64,000 nt of DNA. It comes from Acidobacteriota bacterium. GTDB taxonomy: Bacteria; Acidobacteriota; Vicinamibacteria; Vicinamibacterales; SCN-69-37. The notes beneath the pieces are model-generated. The model searched no databases. It was not told the DNA's origin and saw nothing but the letters and a program-made list of their open reading frames with translations. Below, in pieces: positions 7,610 to 16,127 of this stretch (the stretch's first letter is position 1; every line of letters starts with the position of its first letter). Location: assembly GCA_020853395.1 (NCBI GenBank), contig JADYYY010000001.1, positions 1 through 64,000 of the forward strand. The letters are read 5' to 3'. The translations under genes were made by a program, and so were the position numbers.

Positions 7610-10600
7610 CGGTCGTCCGCGTCGAACAGCACGGCCGCGCGGTGCCGATCCTCGACCGGCACCAGCGGAAACCCTTCCAGCACCACCGCGAATTCCTCCC
7701 TCGCCACGCCGTACATCCGGGCCACCTGCGCCTGAATCGCCGCGTTCAGCCGCGGATCGCTGGTCCTCCGCCGCCGGCGGGCGAGCCGCGCGATCCGCCG
7801 GTACCGCCGATCTCGGCCATCCGGCACCGGCAGATGTTCGACGAGTGACGTCGTCAGATGGCTGCCCATCAGCATCCGAACAATCGCGTTGATGACGTAC
7901 GAGTTGAACACGGCGCAGAGGAAGTGCAGCGCTTCGTCCGAGAGCGCCGTGCGAAGACAGAAGAGCGTGTGCGTGGTGACGACGTCGGCGGGCACGATCG
8001 CGGCGATGAGCGACTGGCGGTTGCCGTGTCCGGAGACGTCGCGGTACGCGAGCCGCTGCCGCTCGAACCGGCCGTCCGGCATCAGCGTCAGGGCCGCGTC
8101 GCGGCCGATGCGCGTCGTGGACTCCGTCTCGCGCGTGCGGAACGGCTCGATGTGCTTGCCCTCGATCACGGGCAGGCCGGCCGGGCCGAATGCCTGACGG
8201 TCCTCGGTGGCGTTCAGCTCCCGGCCGAAGCGGCCGTTCCAGGCACCACCGCCGAACGGCGGGAACTGCGCGGCGAGCCGATCCGCCATCGCGAGCTCGG
8301 CGCGCCGCTGCACGAACGGAATCCGGAGGGAAGCGCCGCCGACGCGCGCCACCTGCACCGCGGACAGCCGCACGTCGTCGTCGCGTGACGGCTCGCCGGA
8401 TCGGTCGCGGGCGAGGAGCTGATCGATCTGTCCGGGCGTGCGGAGGCCGAAGCTCGCGCGGACGTCGGTGGTGGCGCCGCCGACGCTCGCGGTCAGGGCG
8501 AGGAAGCGCACGCCTCGATGGATCGGGAACAGCCCTTGTCCGTTGTCGAATCCGACGAGCGTCCGGATTCGGCAATTGCGGAACAGGCGCTGACGCAGCC
8601 GCGCAGAGCCGTCGTCCACCGCGACGCCCCACGGAAGGATCAGGCCGACGTGGCCACCCGGCCGGCAGAGCCCGAGCGCGCGCTCCAGGAACGGCTGGTA
8701 CAGGTTGAGGTGCCCGCCCGCGCTGTCTGCGTAGATGCCGGAATCGCGGATGAACCGCAGGAGATGGCGCGTGTGTTCGTGCGTTCGGCGCTCGCGGTCC
8801 TCTGCCGGATCACGGCGCAGCATTTCCCATGGCGGATTGCCGAGCACGGCATCGAACCCCGCACCGGCACGCGCGGCGCCGGGCTGGTCCGAAAAGACGT
8901 CGCTGAACTCGAGCGGCCAATGAAAGAACGCGTGCATCTTCGCGGCCGCGGAGGCCTGGGCGAGACGGCGCGCGACACGTTCCTGCGGCAGCGTTCGATC
9001 GCCGTTGAGCGCAGCGGCGAGGACCGCGCGAACTTCGGCGGGCGACGGCACACCGTCGCCGTCGTCGGGCCAGAACCACTGCGCGCACCAGAGATCGGCC
9101 GCGCGACGCCATGGATGCAGCGACGAGCACTCGCCGTTGAGCGCTGTCCAGAGCCGCTCCTTCGCGCGAACGTCGGCGACGCCGTCGTCGGACCGCGTCC
9201 GGAGCACGGCGAGCGTGGCGAGCGCGTCCCGCGTGGCCAGATCGAAGTCGTGCTGGTCGAAGAGCGGCAGGACGGGTGCCGCCGAGCGGCGCCGGTTGGG
9301 GAACCTGGAGAGGTCGCCGGGCGACGCGCCGACCAGGCTGTTGCCGACCCGCAGCCGGTGATCGAGGAAGCCGAGCGGCTTGCCGCGCGTGAGCGTGGTC
9401 AGCCACAGCGACAGGCGCGCGAGCTGCACGGCGACCGGGTTGACGTCCACGCCCGCGAGGCAGCGTTCCGCGACCAGACGCCGGATGCCGGCGCGCTCGT
9501 CTTCGTCGAGATCGACGGGCGAGGCCCGCCCCTCGTCGAGCAGGGCACGCTCGTACGCGGCGGCGAGGTACCGGCACGCACAGACCAGGAAGGCCCCGCT
9601 GCCCATGGCCGGATCGACGATCCGCAGTGTGAGGATCTCGTCGGCGCGGCGGCCGGCGACGAGCGGTGCCAGCGTGCGCGCGACGAGGAATTCCGTGAGG
9701 GCCTGCGGCGTGTAGAACGTGCCGGTCCGTTTGCGCGCATCGCTGTGCCGCCGAGCCGCGCGCTCGCGGCGCGCCGTCGAGGACGGTCGGCCATCAGCCA
9801 GCTCATCGGGCGCGAAGTCGAGCACGCGTTCGTACACCGAGCCGAGCTCTTCGACCCCGAGATCGCCGAAGCTGAGCTCCTCCCTCCCGTTCGCCGTCTG
9901 GCGCGTCCCGAGCGACAGCAGCGCAGCGCGGATCGCGGCATCTCGCCGCGCGGAGGCCGCATTCGGACGAGCCGGATGCCGGCGTTCGAGCGCCGGTGCG
10001 GACGATCGCCGGAACAGCTCGCCGTTGAACGGCGGAAGGATCAGGCTCGCGGTTCGACAGCCTCGACGCGAAAGCCGCGTCGCCGCCGCGAGCCCGTCCC
10101 ACAGGCCACGGGCATCCTCGCGCAGCGCCTCGCGGCAGAGTCCCGTCATCGAGTAGCTCTGCGCGTACAGCGGGTGGTCCACCGGCACGAGGTCGCGGGA
10201 CTCGACGAACTTCAGGAAGAGCACACGATAAACGAGCGTGAGGGCCTGCGCGACGCGCTCGTCGGCGCGCCGGCCTTCGAGGACGCCGCCCATCGCCTGC
10301 AGCGCGCGGACGACGCCTCGCCGCAGATCGCCGCGGACGCGGTCCTGTCGCCGCATCGCCTCGGCGAGCAAGCCGTCGATTGGCGCGGGCGCCTGGCCAT
10401 CCGGTGCGTCGAAGCTGGCCGCTCCGGCCAGCAGCCGGAACACCGGGGCTGCACTGCCCGGCAGCGCTTCAGAAAGGTCGAACTCGACGCTGCGGCGCAC
10501 GACGTGGCCGCGCGTATCGACGAGCGAGAGGAACGGCGGCGCCAGCACGAAGCACCAGCGCGAGCCGGCGGCTTCCGCTGTCAGCCAGACGTCCCGCCAG

Positions 10601-10935
10601 GCCGTCGACGGCCGGGTCGCCCACGGCAGCACCATCAACCCGACGGTACGGCCGCCGCGGGTGCGCAGCATCGCCTGCGCGCGGTGGCGTTCGAACCGCG
10701 CATCGTGCGCGCTGAAGCCGAGAATGCCGAAGAGCGGCATCGCGGCGACGTCGAACAGCAGGCGGAGTGCCGACGCCGGGCTACACCTGGCGGTGACTCG
10801 CGGCCACCATCGTCGCAAGTGGGCGCCAGCGGCATCAGCGGGACGATTCGACTGGAGCGCGCACGCACGCGCCGCGACGTCACGCAGGAACCATTCAGGG
10901 AAGAGCGTGCTGGAGATGCCCGGAAGCGACGTCAC
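7603..10935 (-). CDS. Eco57I-type N6-adenine DNA methylase, helicase-coupled
   Basis: A 1110-residue class I methyltransferase with the layout of type IIG/Eco57I enzymes. The N-terminal 1-200 is of unknown fold (WCFVLAPPFLSLVDTRG). A helical region follows, then SAM-binding motif I VDPAMGSGAFL (about 440-450), a conserved GVDVNPVAVQLARLSLWL, and catalytic motif IV NPPW (about 700-703). The C-terminal TaqI-like target-recognition region includes VIEGKHIEPF and FNSYVINAIVRMLMGSHL. I see no PD-(D/E)xK or other nuclease motif. The GTG start at 10935 overlaps the helicase TGA by 4 nt. The 386 codons open upstream in the same frame are Arg/Ala/Pro-rich and antisense-like, so they were excluded. It probably modifies host DNA in a defence module, with the helicase acting on unmodified DNA. 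Confidence 0.88.
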   Translation of the reverse strand: MTSLPGISSTLFPEWFLRDVAARACALQSNRPADAAGAHLRRWWPRVTARCSPASALRLLFDVAAMPLFGILGFSAHDARFERHRAQAMLRTRGGRTVGLMVLPWATRPSTAWRDVWLTAEAAGSRWCFVLAPPFLSLVDTRGHVVRRSVEFDLSEALPGSAAPVFRLLAGAASFDAPDGQAPAPIDGLLAEAMRRQDRVRGDLRRGVVRALQAMGGVLEGRRADERVAQALTLVYRVLFLKFVESRDLVPVDHPLYAQSYSMTGLCREALREDARGLWDGLAAATRLSRRGCRTASLILPPFNGELFRRSSAPALERRHPARPNAASARRDAAIRAALLSLGTRQTANGREELSFGDLGVEELGSVYERVLDFAPDELADGRPSSTARRERAARRHSDARKRTGTFYTPQALTEFLVARTLAPLVAGRRADEILTLRIVDPAMGSGAFLVCACRYLAAAYERALLDEGRASPVDLDEDERAGIRRLVAERCLAGVDVNPVAVQLARLSLWLTTLTRGKPLGFLDHRLRVGNSLVGASPGDLSRFPNRRRSAAPVLPLFDQHDFDLATRDALATLAVLRTRSDDGVADVRAKERLWTALNGECSSLHPWRRAADLWCAQWFWPDDGDGVPSPAEVRAVLAAALNGDRTLPQERVARRLAQASAAAKMHAFFHWPLEFSDVFSDQPGAARAGAGFDAVLGNPPWEMLRRDPAEDRERRTHEHTRHLLRFIRDSGIYADSAGGHLNLYQPFLERALGLCRPGGHVGLILPWGVAVDDGSARLRQRLFRNCRIRTLVGFDNGQGLFPIHRGVRFLALTASVGGATTDVRASFGLRTPGQIDQLLARDRSGEPSRDDDVRLSAVQVARVGGASLRIPFVQRRAELAMADRLAAQFPPFGGGAWNGRFGRELNATEDRQAFGPAGLPVIEGKHIEPFRTRETESTTRIGRDAALTLMPDGRFERQRLAYRDVSGHGNRQSLIAAIVPADVVTTHTLFCLRTALSDEALHFLCAVFNSYVINAIVRMLMGSHLTTSLVEHLPVPDGRDRRYRRIARLARRRRRTSDPRLNAAIQAQVARMYGVAREEFAVVLEGFPLVPVEDRHRAAVLFDADDRR

Positions 10936-13385
10936 CGGATCGGTCTCAGCACGAGCTCGATCCGTGCCGCCGCCACGCCGAGAGCAAGGGCCCGCCGCAG
11001 CAGATCCAGACGTGCGGCGACGTCGGCCTGCTGCGCGTGCTGCCGGCGGCGGTCGTCCTCGAATGCGCGTTCGCCGGCGCGATCGAAGAGGCTCAGCGCG
11101 AAGGGCGCGTGCGTGCGCGCCCGGGCGGACTCGGCGGCGATCGCGAGCTCGGTGCCCACCTCGCGTGCGGCGACTTCGCGCGTGAGGCGCTCGAGCCTTC
11201 GTATTCGCGCCCGCACGCGGCGTGCGTACAGGGGCATCAGATCGACACCCGACCGGAGCAGAAGATCCGGGGGGGTCGAGTTGTCGCCGTCGAACCTCAA
11301 CGGCACGAGCAGTTGTTCGACCTCCGCGCCGGTATCGTCGAGGAGCGAGACCGACACGAGAAGCAGCGCGTTCCGGTGATCCGACGGACGCGAGGCGATC
11401 CACGGCCTGCCGATGATCGGCTGCGGCGCGCGCCAGTGCGCCATCAGCACGCGGCGCCGCGAGAGCACGCGGCTCACCGCGCGCGCCGCTCGCATCCACC
11501 GGAGGCCGCTGTCGCGAAGGGCGTCCGGCGGCGACGGGTGGAGCGGCTCGCCTGCGATCAGGGCGGCGGCCACGGCCGCTTCGCTGGGCGGGATCGCACG
11601 CGCCAGCGCCTGGTCGCCCAGCGACCGGCGTGCCGTCAGAACCCGCCGGAGCACGTGCGAGAGCAGCCGTTCCTCCGCGGGATGGCGTGCGAGCAGCAGC
11701 GTCAGATGTACGCGTCGCCGCTGGCCGATCCGTTCGACGCGGCCGATGCGCTGCTCGAGCTTCAGCGGATTCCACGGCAGGTCGACGCTCACGACCCAGC
11801 GCGCCGCGTGCTGCAGGTTGAGGCCTTGCCCGGCGACGTCGGTCGCGAGCAGCACCGTGGCTCGGCCCGAGACGAAGCGGGCGAGCGCCTCGGCGTGTTC
11901 CGCGGGAGATTGGCCGCCGTGCATTGCCGCGAGGACGCGGCATCCGGAGAGCTGCCTCTCCAGCGCTTCGAGCGAATGACGGAACTCGGTGAAGATGACG
12001 ACCGGCTCGCGCGTTCGCGAGAGCAACCGCCGTACGTGCGACACCCGGCTGTCGACGGCGACGAGCGCGAGCCGTCGCAGCCGCTCGAGCCACCGACGCT
12101 CGTGGTCTCGCGGCAGCCCGCTGTCGGCCTCGAGCGCGTGCTCGTCCTCGCCGACGTCATCGGCTGAAAACGGCAGCGGCGCCTGGCGCCAGGGGTCGAG
12201 CGCGTCAGTGCCCGCGCGGTCGAGGATCGCCAGGCGGCGCGCGAGCGTCGCTGCCAGCGCGCTCATCGTCGACAACGCGCGCTTCCGAAACACCGACAGC
12301 AGGAGAATCGCGGCGTGGCCCGATGGCTCGGCGCGGCGCAGCACCTGGGCTTCGAACGCCAGCAACGCGTCGAGCACGCGCCTGTGCGTCGGCGTGAGCG
12401 CCAACCGCCGCCAGCACGTCCGCCGGCCGAGGTCGAGGCCGGCGTCCTGCTGTGTGCGCCGGAATACGAGCAGATCGTCCTTCTCGGACGGCAATCGGCC
12501 CAGGCACGTCAGCCGATCGAAGCGCGCCTCGTCGCCCGAGTGTGGCGTGGCGGTGAGGAGCACGAGCCGGCGGGCGCGCCGGCCCATGGCGTCGCACGCC
12601 TCGTGGCGATCCGTATCGCCGCAGACGTCGTGCGCTTCGTCGACCACGACGAGGTCCCATGGCCGCTCGGGAATCGTGGCCAGCACGTGCGCCTGCTTGA
12701 GGTAGTCGATCGAGACGAGCCAGATGCCCGGCCGCATCCACGGCGACTCCCGGAGGGCGCCCGCTCGCGCGTGCCCGGCGAGCGACTGGCGATCGATGCT
12801 GGCCGTGCCGAGGCGGAATCGACGGCCGAGCTCGTCCGCCCATTGGGCCTGGAGCGTCTTCGGCACGACGAGCAGCACGCGGGCGCCGCCGTCACGTCGC
12901 ACCAGTTCCGCGACCAGCATCGCCGCCTGGATGGTCTTGCCCAGACCGACATCGTCGGCGACGAGCAGTCGTCGCCAGCCGGCCAGCGACGCCAGCGCCG
13001 GAGCGATCTGATACGGAAGCAGGCCGATCCTCGCGTCGAGCAGCGCGACCGGCAGGCGGAAGGACGATCGGCGCGCGACGAGCCAGGCGCAGCGGGCACA
13101 CGCGCGTCGGAGGCGCACGCGTTTCGCCCGCCGGCGCGGGTCGGGCGCCTGTGCCCGGTCGAATGGCAGGAGAAACGCGCGGCGTTCATGACGGCCGGCC
13201 ACGTCGACGCGGATGATGCCGCGTTCGAGGCTGATCTGCTCGACGATCCATCGTTGCTGACGGATCCACAGGATGGCACCAGGGCGAAGCCCGGGGCCCG
13301 CCAGGCAGGATTCGCGATCCGGATCGCCGGCCGGCGCTGCAGAATCTGCGACGTCGGGCTGAGAAGTCTCTCGAGAATCGAGCAC
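10932..13385 (-). CDS. SNF2/RapA-like superfamily 2 helicase (DrmD-like)
   Basis: An 817-residue SF2 ATPase. It has motif I ADDVGLGKTIQ (143-153), motif II VVVDEAHD (247-254), motif III LLTATPHSG (276-284), motif V LLATDVAGQGLNL (513-525) and motif VI EQRIGRVERIGQ (544-555). The spacing between the RecA-like lobes and the DVGLGKT box fit SNF2/HepA-like translocases such as DISARM DrmD. The C-terminal 200 residues show no motif I recognise. A GTG at 13385 is the first start in the frame but has no clear ribosome-binding site, so the true start could lie a little downstream. It is translationally coupled to the methylase by GTGA. Together they resemble the DrmD/DrmMI part of class 1 DISARM; drmA, drmB and drmC homologues are absent from the window. 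Confidence 0.88.
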   Translation of the reverse strand: MLDSRETSQPDVADSAAPAGDPDRESCLAGPGLRPGAILWIRQQRWIVEQISLERGIIRVDVAGRHERRAFLLPFDRAQAPDPRRRAKRVRLRRACARCAWLVARRSSFRLPVALLDARIGLLPYQIAPALASLAGWRRLLVADDVGLGKTIQAAMLVAELVRRDGGARVLLVVPKTLQAQWADELGRRFRLGTASIDRQSLAGHARAGALRESPWMRPGIWLVSIDYLKQAHVLATIPERPWDLVVVDEAHDVCGDTDRHEACDAMGRRARRLVLLTATPHSGDEARFDRLTCLGRLPSEKDDLLVFRRTQQDAGLDLGRRTCWRRLALTPTHRRVLDALLAFEAQVLRRAEPSGHAAILLLSVFRKRALSTMSALAATLARRLAILDRAGTDALDPWRQAPLPFSADDVGEDEHALEADSGLPRDHERRWLERLRRLALVAVDSRVSHVRRLLSRTREPVVIFTEFRHSLEALERQLSGCRVLAAMHGGQSPAEHAEALARFVSGRATVLLATDVAGQGLNLQHAARWVVSVDLPWNPLKLEQRIGRVERIGQRRRVHLTLLLARHPAEERLLSHVLRRVLTARRSLGDQALARAIPPSEAAVAAALIAGEPLHPSPPDALRDSGLRWMRAARAVSRVLSRRRVLMAHWRAPQPIIGRPWIASRPSDHRNALLLVSVSLLDDTGAEVEQLLVPLRFDGDNSTPPDLLLRSGVDLMPLYARRVRARIRRLERLTREVAAREVGTELAIAAESARARTHAPFALSLFDRAGERAFEDDRRRQHAQQADVAARLDLLRRALALGVAAARIELVLRPIR

Positions 13386-13441
13386 GGGGCAACGCGGAGC
13401 AAGCGGGATGCCACGCGGCCGGCAGACAGCGGGAATTCAGA

Positions 13442-13717
13442 TCATTTGGCGGCCGGTTCGATCAGCCGGGCGATGGTCGCGCCGAGATGAGAGTGCCTGT
13501 CGTCCTCGAACTCGGCTACGAGCGGATGGCGCTCGAGCGCGGCCTGCACGATGCCGCGCTGGATGCCGCGCCCTCTCCCGTGGACCAGCCTCACCTCGCG
13601 AAGGCCTGCCTCGTGCGCCTGCGTCAGGTACGCGTCGACCGCGTCCGGGATGTCGCGCGGCGCGAAGGCGTGGAGGTCCAGCTCCGGCTCGAGCGGCACG
13701 ATGTGGACGTCGTCCAC
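13442..13717 (-). CDS. Stand-alone Smr-domain protein
   Basis: A 91-residue protein consisting of little more than an Smr (MutS2 C-terminal) domain. DLHAF is near residue 14 and the conserved VRLVHGRGRGIQRG is near 42-55. Smr domains bind or nick branched DNA, and some cleave RNA on stalled ribosomes; HGRG is the conserved loop. It starts 15 nt after queF and ends 56 nt before the helicase gene, so it sits in the same leftward run. It may be housekeeping rather than part of the defence pair. Confidence 0.85.
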   Translation of the reverse strand: MDDVHIVPLEPELDLHAFAPRDIPDAVDAYLTQAHEAGLREVRLVHGRGRGIQRGIVQAALERHPLVAEFEDDRHSHLGATIARLIEPAAK

Positions 13718-13732
13718 GATGCCGAGGCGGGC

Positions 13733-14095
13733 TCAGGACGGATGGGCGGCGTCGAACGTCGCCACGACCGTCGTCGTGATGCCGCCGCGAGCGGTGAAGG
13801 CGCCCGTCACGCGCATCCGCCGCGGCCGGCAGGCGGCGACCAGATCGTCCAGGATGCGATTGGTGGCCGCTTCGTAGAAAATGCCCTGATTCCGGTAGGC
13901 GAGCAGGTAGTACTTGAGCGACTTCAGCTCGATACACGCCGAGTCCGGCACGTAGACGATGGCGATCTCGCCGAAATCCGGGAGCCCGGTCTTCGGACAC
14001 ATCGAGGTGAATTCCGGACAGCGGATCTGGATCTCGTAGTCCCGTTCGGGCCTCGGATTGGGAAACGTCTCGAGCGTCGCCGCCATCGCTGTCAT
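13733..14095 (-). CDS. queF: NADPH-dependent 7-cyano-7-deazaguanine reductase (QueF)
   Basis: Reduces preQ0 to preQ1 in queuosine tRNA-modification biosynthesis. It is the short, unimodular YkvM type. Signatures are [13 protein letters not shown] at the start, the catalytic Cys in [35 protein letters not shown] (NADPH/substrate motif, read in two parts) and NRILDDLV. The start at 14095 was chosen to match the usual family N-terminus. In-frame starts at 14131, 14125 and 14113 and a GTG at 14143 remain possible, and none has a strong ribosome-binding site. It is the first gene of a leftward run continuing into the Smr, helicase and methylase genes. No other queuosine gene is in the window. Confidence 0.92.
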   Translation of the reverse strand: MTAMAATLETFPNPRPERDYEIQIRCPEFTSMCPKTGLPDFGEIAIVYVPDSACIELKSLKYYLLAYRNQGIFYEAATNRILDDLVAACRPRRMRVTGAFTARGGITTTVVATFDAAHPS

Positions 14096-14124
14096 TCTAG
14101 TCTTCGATTCCATCGGATCTTTCA

Positions 14125-14154
14125 TTGACATCGTTTCCGGCACAGGGCTACGAT
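14125..14154 (+). promoter_or_regulatory. Sigma-70-like promoter for the HU gene
   Basis: A perfect TTGACA -35 (14125-14130) and a TACGAT -10 (14149-14154) are 18 nt apart, on the plus strand. The start codon of the HU gene is about 90 nt beyond the expected transcription start. The -35 lies within the possible 5' extensions of queF on the other strand. Confidence 0.55.
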
Positions 14155-14250
14155 GACCCCCGATTTTATTGGGTTTGCTGTCGGACCGTTGCGCGCGCGG
14201 TTCTGAAGACAGTCTCCTGAAACGCGCGCCCTAGCCAGGGAGAAGAAGGC

Positions 14251-14550
14251 ATGGCAGACGCCCGGCGCATGGGCAAGATGGAACTGTTCGCGCACTTCGC
14301 GGACAAGTTCGAGATGAAGCGAACGCAAGTCCGTGATCTGTTCGACGAACTGAACCGGTTGTCCGAAAAGGAACTGAAGCGTTCCGGCGAGTTCGTTCTT
14401 CCGGGGATCGCCAAGCTGGTCGTCCAGAAGCGCAAGGCTCGTGAAGGCCGCAACCCGGCCACCGGCGAGCCGATCAAGATTCCGGCCAAGACCGTGGTCA
14501 AGGCGCGGATCGCGAAGCAGCTCAAGGACGCCGTTCTTCCCCGCAAGTAG
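14251..14550 (+). CDS. HU/IHF-family DNA-binding protein
   Basis: A 99-residue nucleoid protein close to the usual 90-100 residues of HU. It has the N-terminal dimerising helices (KMELFAHFADKFEMKRTQVRDL), the central FVLPGIAKLVV strand, and the DNA-binding arm REGRNPATGEPIKIPAKTVV with the intercalating-Pro motif RNP. The C-terminal strand and helix VKARIAKQLKDAV replaces the more usual VPFFKAGKELK. GGGAGAAG lies 5-12 nt before the ATG. It bends and compacts DNA. It is transcribed alone from the TTGACA promoter and ends in a 12-bp hairpin. Confidence 0.92.
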   Translation: MADARRMGKMELFAHFADKFEMKRTQVRDLFDELNRLSEKELKRSGEFVLPGIAKLVVQKRKAREGRNPATGEPIKIPAKTVVKARIAKQLKDAVLPRK

Positions 14551-14557
14551 CGTTGGA

Positions 14558-14586
14558 GCAGGCGGCGGGTCGAGCCCGCCGCCTGC
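14558..14586 (+). terminator. 12-bp hairpin after the HU gene
   Basis: Perfectly complementary 12-nt arms (14558-14569 and 14575-14586) with a 5-nt loop begin 8 nt after the stop codon. There is no U-tract, so this may be an intrinsic terminator of the GC-rich, T-poor kind. Confidence 0.6.
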
Positions 14587-14646
14587 GTCGGTCCGTCCCC
14601 TCACGCCGTTCCCACCCTTGCTCGCAGTACACTGAACGCCGCCCGC

Positions 14647-16119
14647 ATGCCGGCGCGCGACGTCGTGACGCCCGCCATGCGTGCCGGGAGTGCTTCGGTG
14701 GCCGAAGGCTACGATCTCGTCGTCATCGGGTCTGGTACGGGTGGCTACGTCACGGCCATTCGTGCGGCCCAGCTCGGGTTGAAGACTGCGCTCGTCGAAC
14801 GTCAGCCGGCGCTCGGCGGCACGTGCCTGAACCTGGGCTGCATTCCGACCAAGGCGCTCGTGGAGCACGCGCACGCGTTCACGCGGGCTCGGCATGCCGC
14901 CGATTGGGGGATCCGCTTCGGCGGCGGCACGGGCGAGCCGTCGATCGACCTCGGCCGCGTGCACGAGCGGAAGAACGCGATCGTCGCCGGGCTGACGAAG
15001 GGCGTCGAGTACCTGTGCCGCAAGCACAGGATCGACGTCGTGCGCGGAACCGGCCGGTTCGCGGCGCCGGGTCTGATCGAAGTCGCCGGCGACGCGCCGC
15101 GCGAGCTGTCGGCGCGCGAGGTCGTCATCGCCACGGGATCGGCCCCGCGGCCGCTTCCCGGCATCGAGATCGATCGCCGGATCGTCATTACGAGCGACGA
15201 GGCCATTCATCTCTCGGCGGTGCCGTCGTCTGTGGCGATCGTCGGCAGCGGCGCCGTGGGCGTGGAGTTCGCGTCGATCTTCCGTCAGCTCGGCAGCGAC
15301 GTGACGCTCATCGAGCTGCAGCCGCGCCTCGTGCCGGGAGAGGACGAGGCGGTGTCGGCGCTGTTGGAGCGCGCGTTCAGAAAGCGCGGCATCGGGGTGC
15401 GCACGTCCACCACGATCGAGTCGGCGCGGGTGGAGGCCGATCGCGCGCATCTCCAGTTGAAGGACGCCGCGGGCGCGATCGTCACGCTCACCGTGGAGAC
15501 GCTCCTCGTCGCGGCCGGGCGCCGGCCGGTCACCGACGGGTTGGGCGCTGAAGCGGTCGGGATCGCCCTGGAGGACGGGTTCATTCCCGTCGACGAGTGG
15601 TATCGCACCGCCGTGCCTGGCGTCTCGGCGATCGGCGACGTGATCGCGATTCGCGGCCGGCGGCACCCGCAGCTCGCGCACGTGGCCTCGGCCGAGGGGA
15701 TTCTCGTCGCGGAACGCCTCGCCGGGCGCGAGCCGCAGCCGCTCGACTACGATCAGGTGCCGGTGACCACCTACTGCGATCCGGAAATCGGCAGTGTCGG
15801 TCTCTCCGAAGCCGAAGCGGCCGCGCGCGGCCGCGAAGTCAGGGTGGGGACCTTCCCCTTCTCCGCCCTCGGCCGGGCGAAGCTCGCCGGCGAGACGGAC
15901 GGCTTCGTGAAGATCGTCGCCGACGCGGAGTACGATCAGGTCCTTGGCGTGCACATCGTCGGTCCCCGCGCGACGGAGCTGATTGGCGAGGCGGTTGTCG
16001 CCATCCGCCTCGAGTCCACCGCCGAGGAGCTCACCCGGGTCGTGCACGCGCATCCGACGATGTCGGAGGCCATCGGCGAAGCCGCGTACGCGCTGCACGG
16101 CGGCGCCATTCACCTGTGA
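14647..16119 (+). CDS. lpdA: Dihydrolipoamide dehydrogenase (E3)
   Basis: The FAD/NAD disulfide oxidoreductase that reoxidises dihydrolipoyl groups in 2-oxoacid dehydrogenase complexes. Over 490 residues it shows the FAD motif VIGSGTGGYVTAIRAAQLG (about 26-44), the redox disulfide GGTCLNLGCIPTKAL (about 57-71), the NAD motif VGSGAVGVEFASIF, the second FAD motif AIGDV, and the C-terminal active-site HAHPTMSEAIGEAA with its His-Pro. The ATG at 14647 gives about 20 residues before the FAD strand; a GTG at 14698 is an alternative. It is the first gene of an E3-E2-LipB run, with E2 starting 8 nt after it. Confidence 0.95.
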   Translation: MPARDVVTPAMRAGSASVAEGYDLVVIGSGTGGYVTAIRAAQLGLKTALVERQPALGGTCLNLGCIPTKALVEHAHAFTRARHAADWGIRFGGGTGEPSIDLGRVHERKNAIVAGLTKGVEYLCRKHRIDVVRGTGRFAAPGLIEVAGDAPRELSAREVVIATGSAPRPLPGIEIDRRIVITSDEAIHLSAVPSSVAIVGSGAVGVEFASIFRQLGSDVTLIELQPRLVPGEDEAVSALLERAFRKRGIGVRTSTTIESARVEADRAHLQLKDAAGAIVTLTVETLLVAAGRRPVTDGLGAEAVGIALEDGFIPVDEWYRTAVPGVSAIGDVIAIRGRRHPQLAHVASAEGILVAERLAGREPQPLDYDQVPVTTYCDPEIGSVGLSEAEAAARGREVRVGTFPFSALGRAKLAGETDGFVKIVADAEYDQVLGVHIVGPRATELIGEAVVAIRLESTAEELTRVVHAHPTMSEAIGEAAYALHGGAIHL

Positions 16120-16127
16120 GGCCGCAC

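Noticed and set aside
8518-11379. A 953-codon plus-strand open frame across the methylase and helicase genes
   Set aside because: It is Arg/Glu/Pro-rich without recognisable motifs and lies opposite two genes with complete family motifs. Long antisense frames are expected in DNA this GC-rich.
10936-12093. 386-codon upstream extension of the methylase frame
   Set aside because: The extension overlaps helicase coding sequence and is almost entirely Arg, Ala and Pro. The GTG at 10935 with GTGA coupling is a far better start.
13733-14143. QueF as part of a deazaguanine DNA-modification (Dpd) system linked to the helicase-methylase pair
   Set aside because: Dpd systems use preQ0 directly and carry dpdA-type genes; none is seen. 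QueF belongs to tRNA queuosine synthesis.
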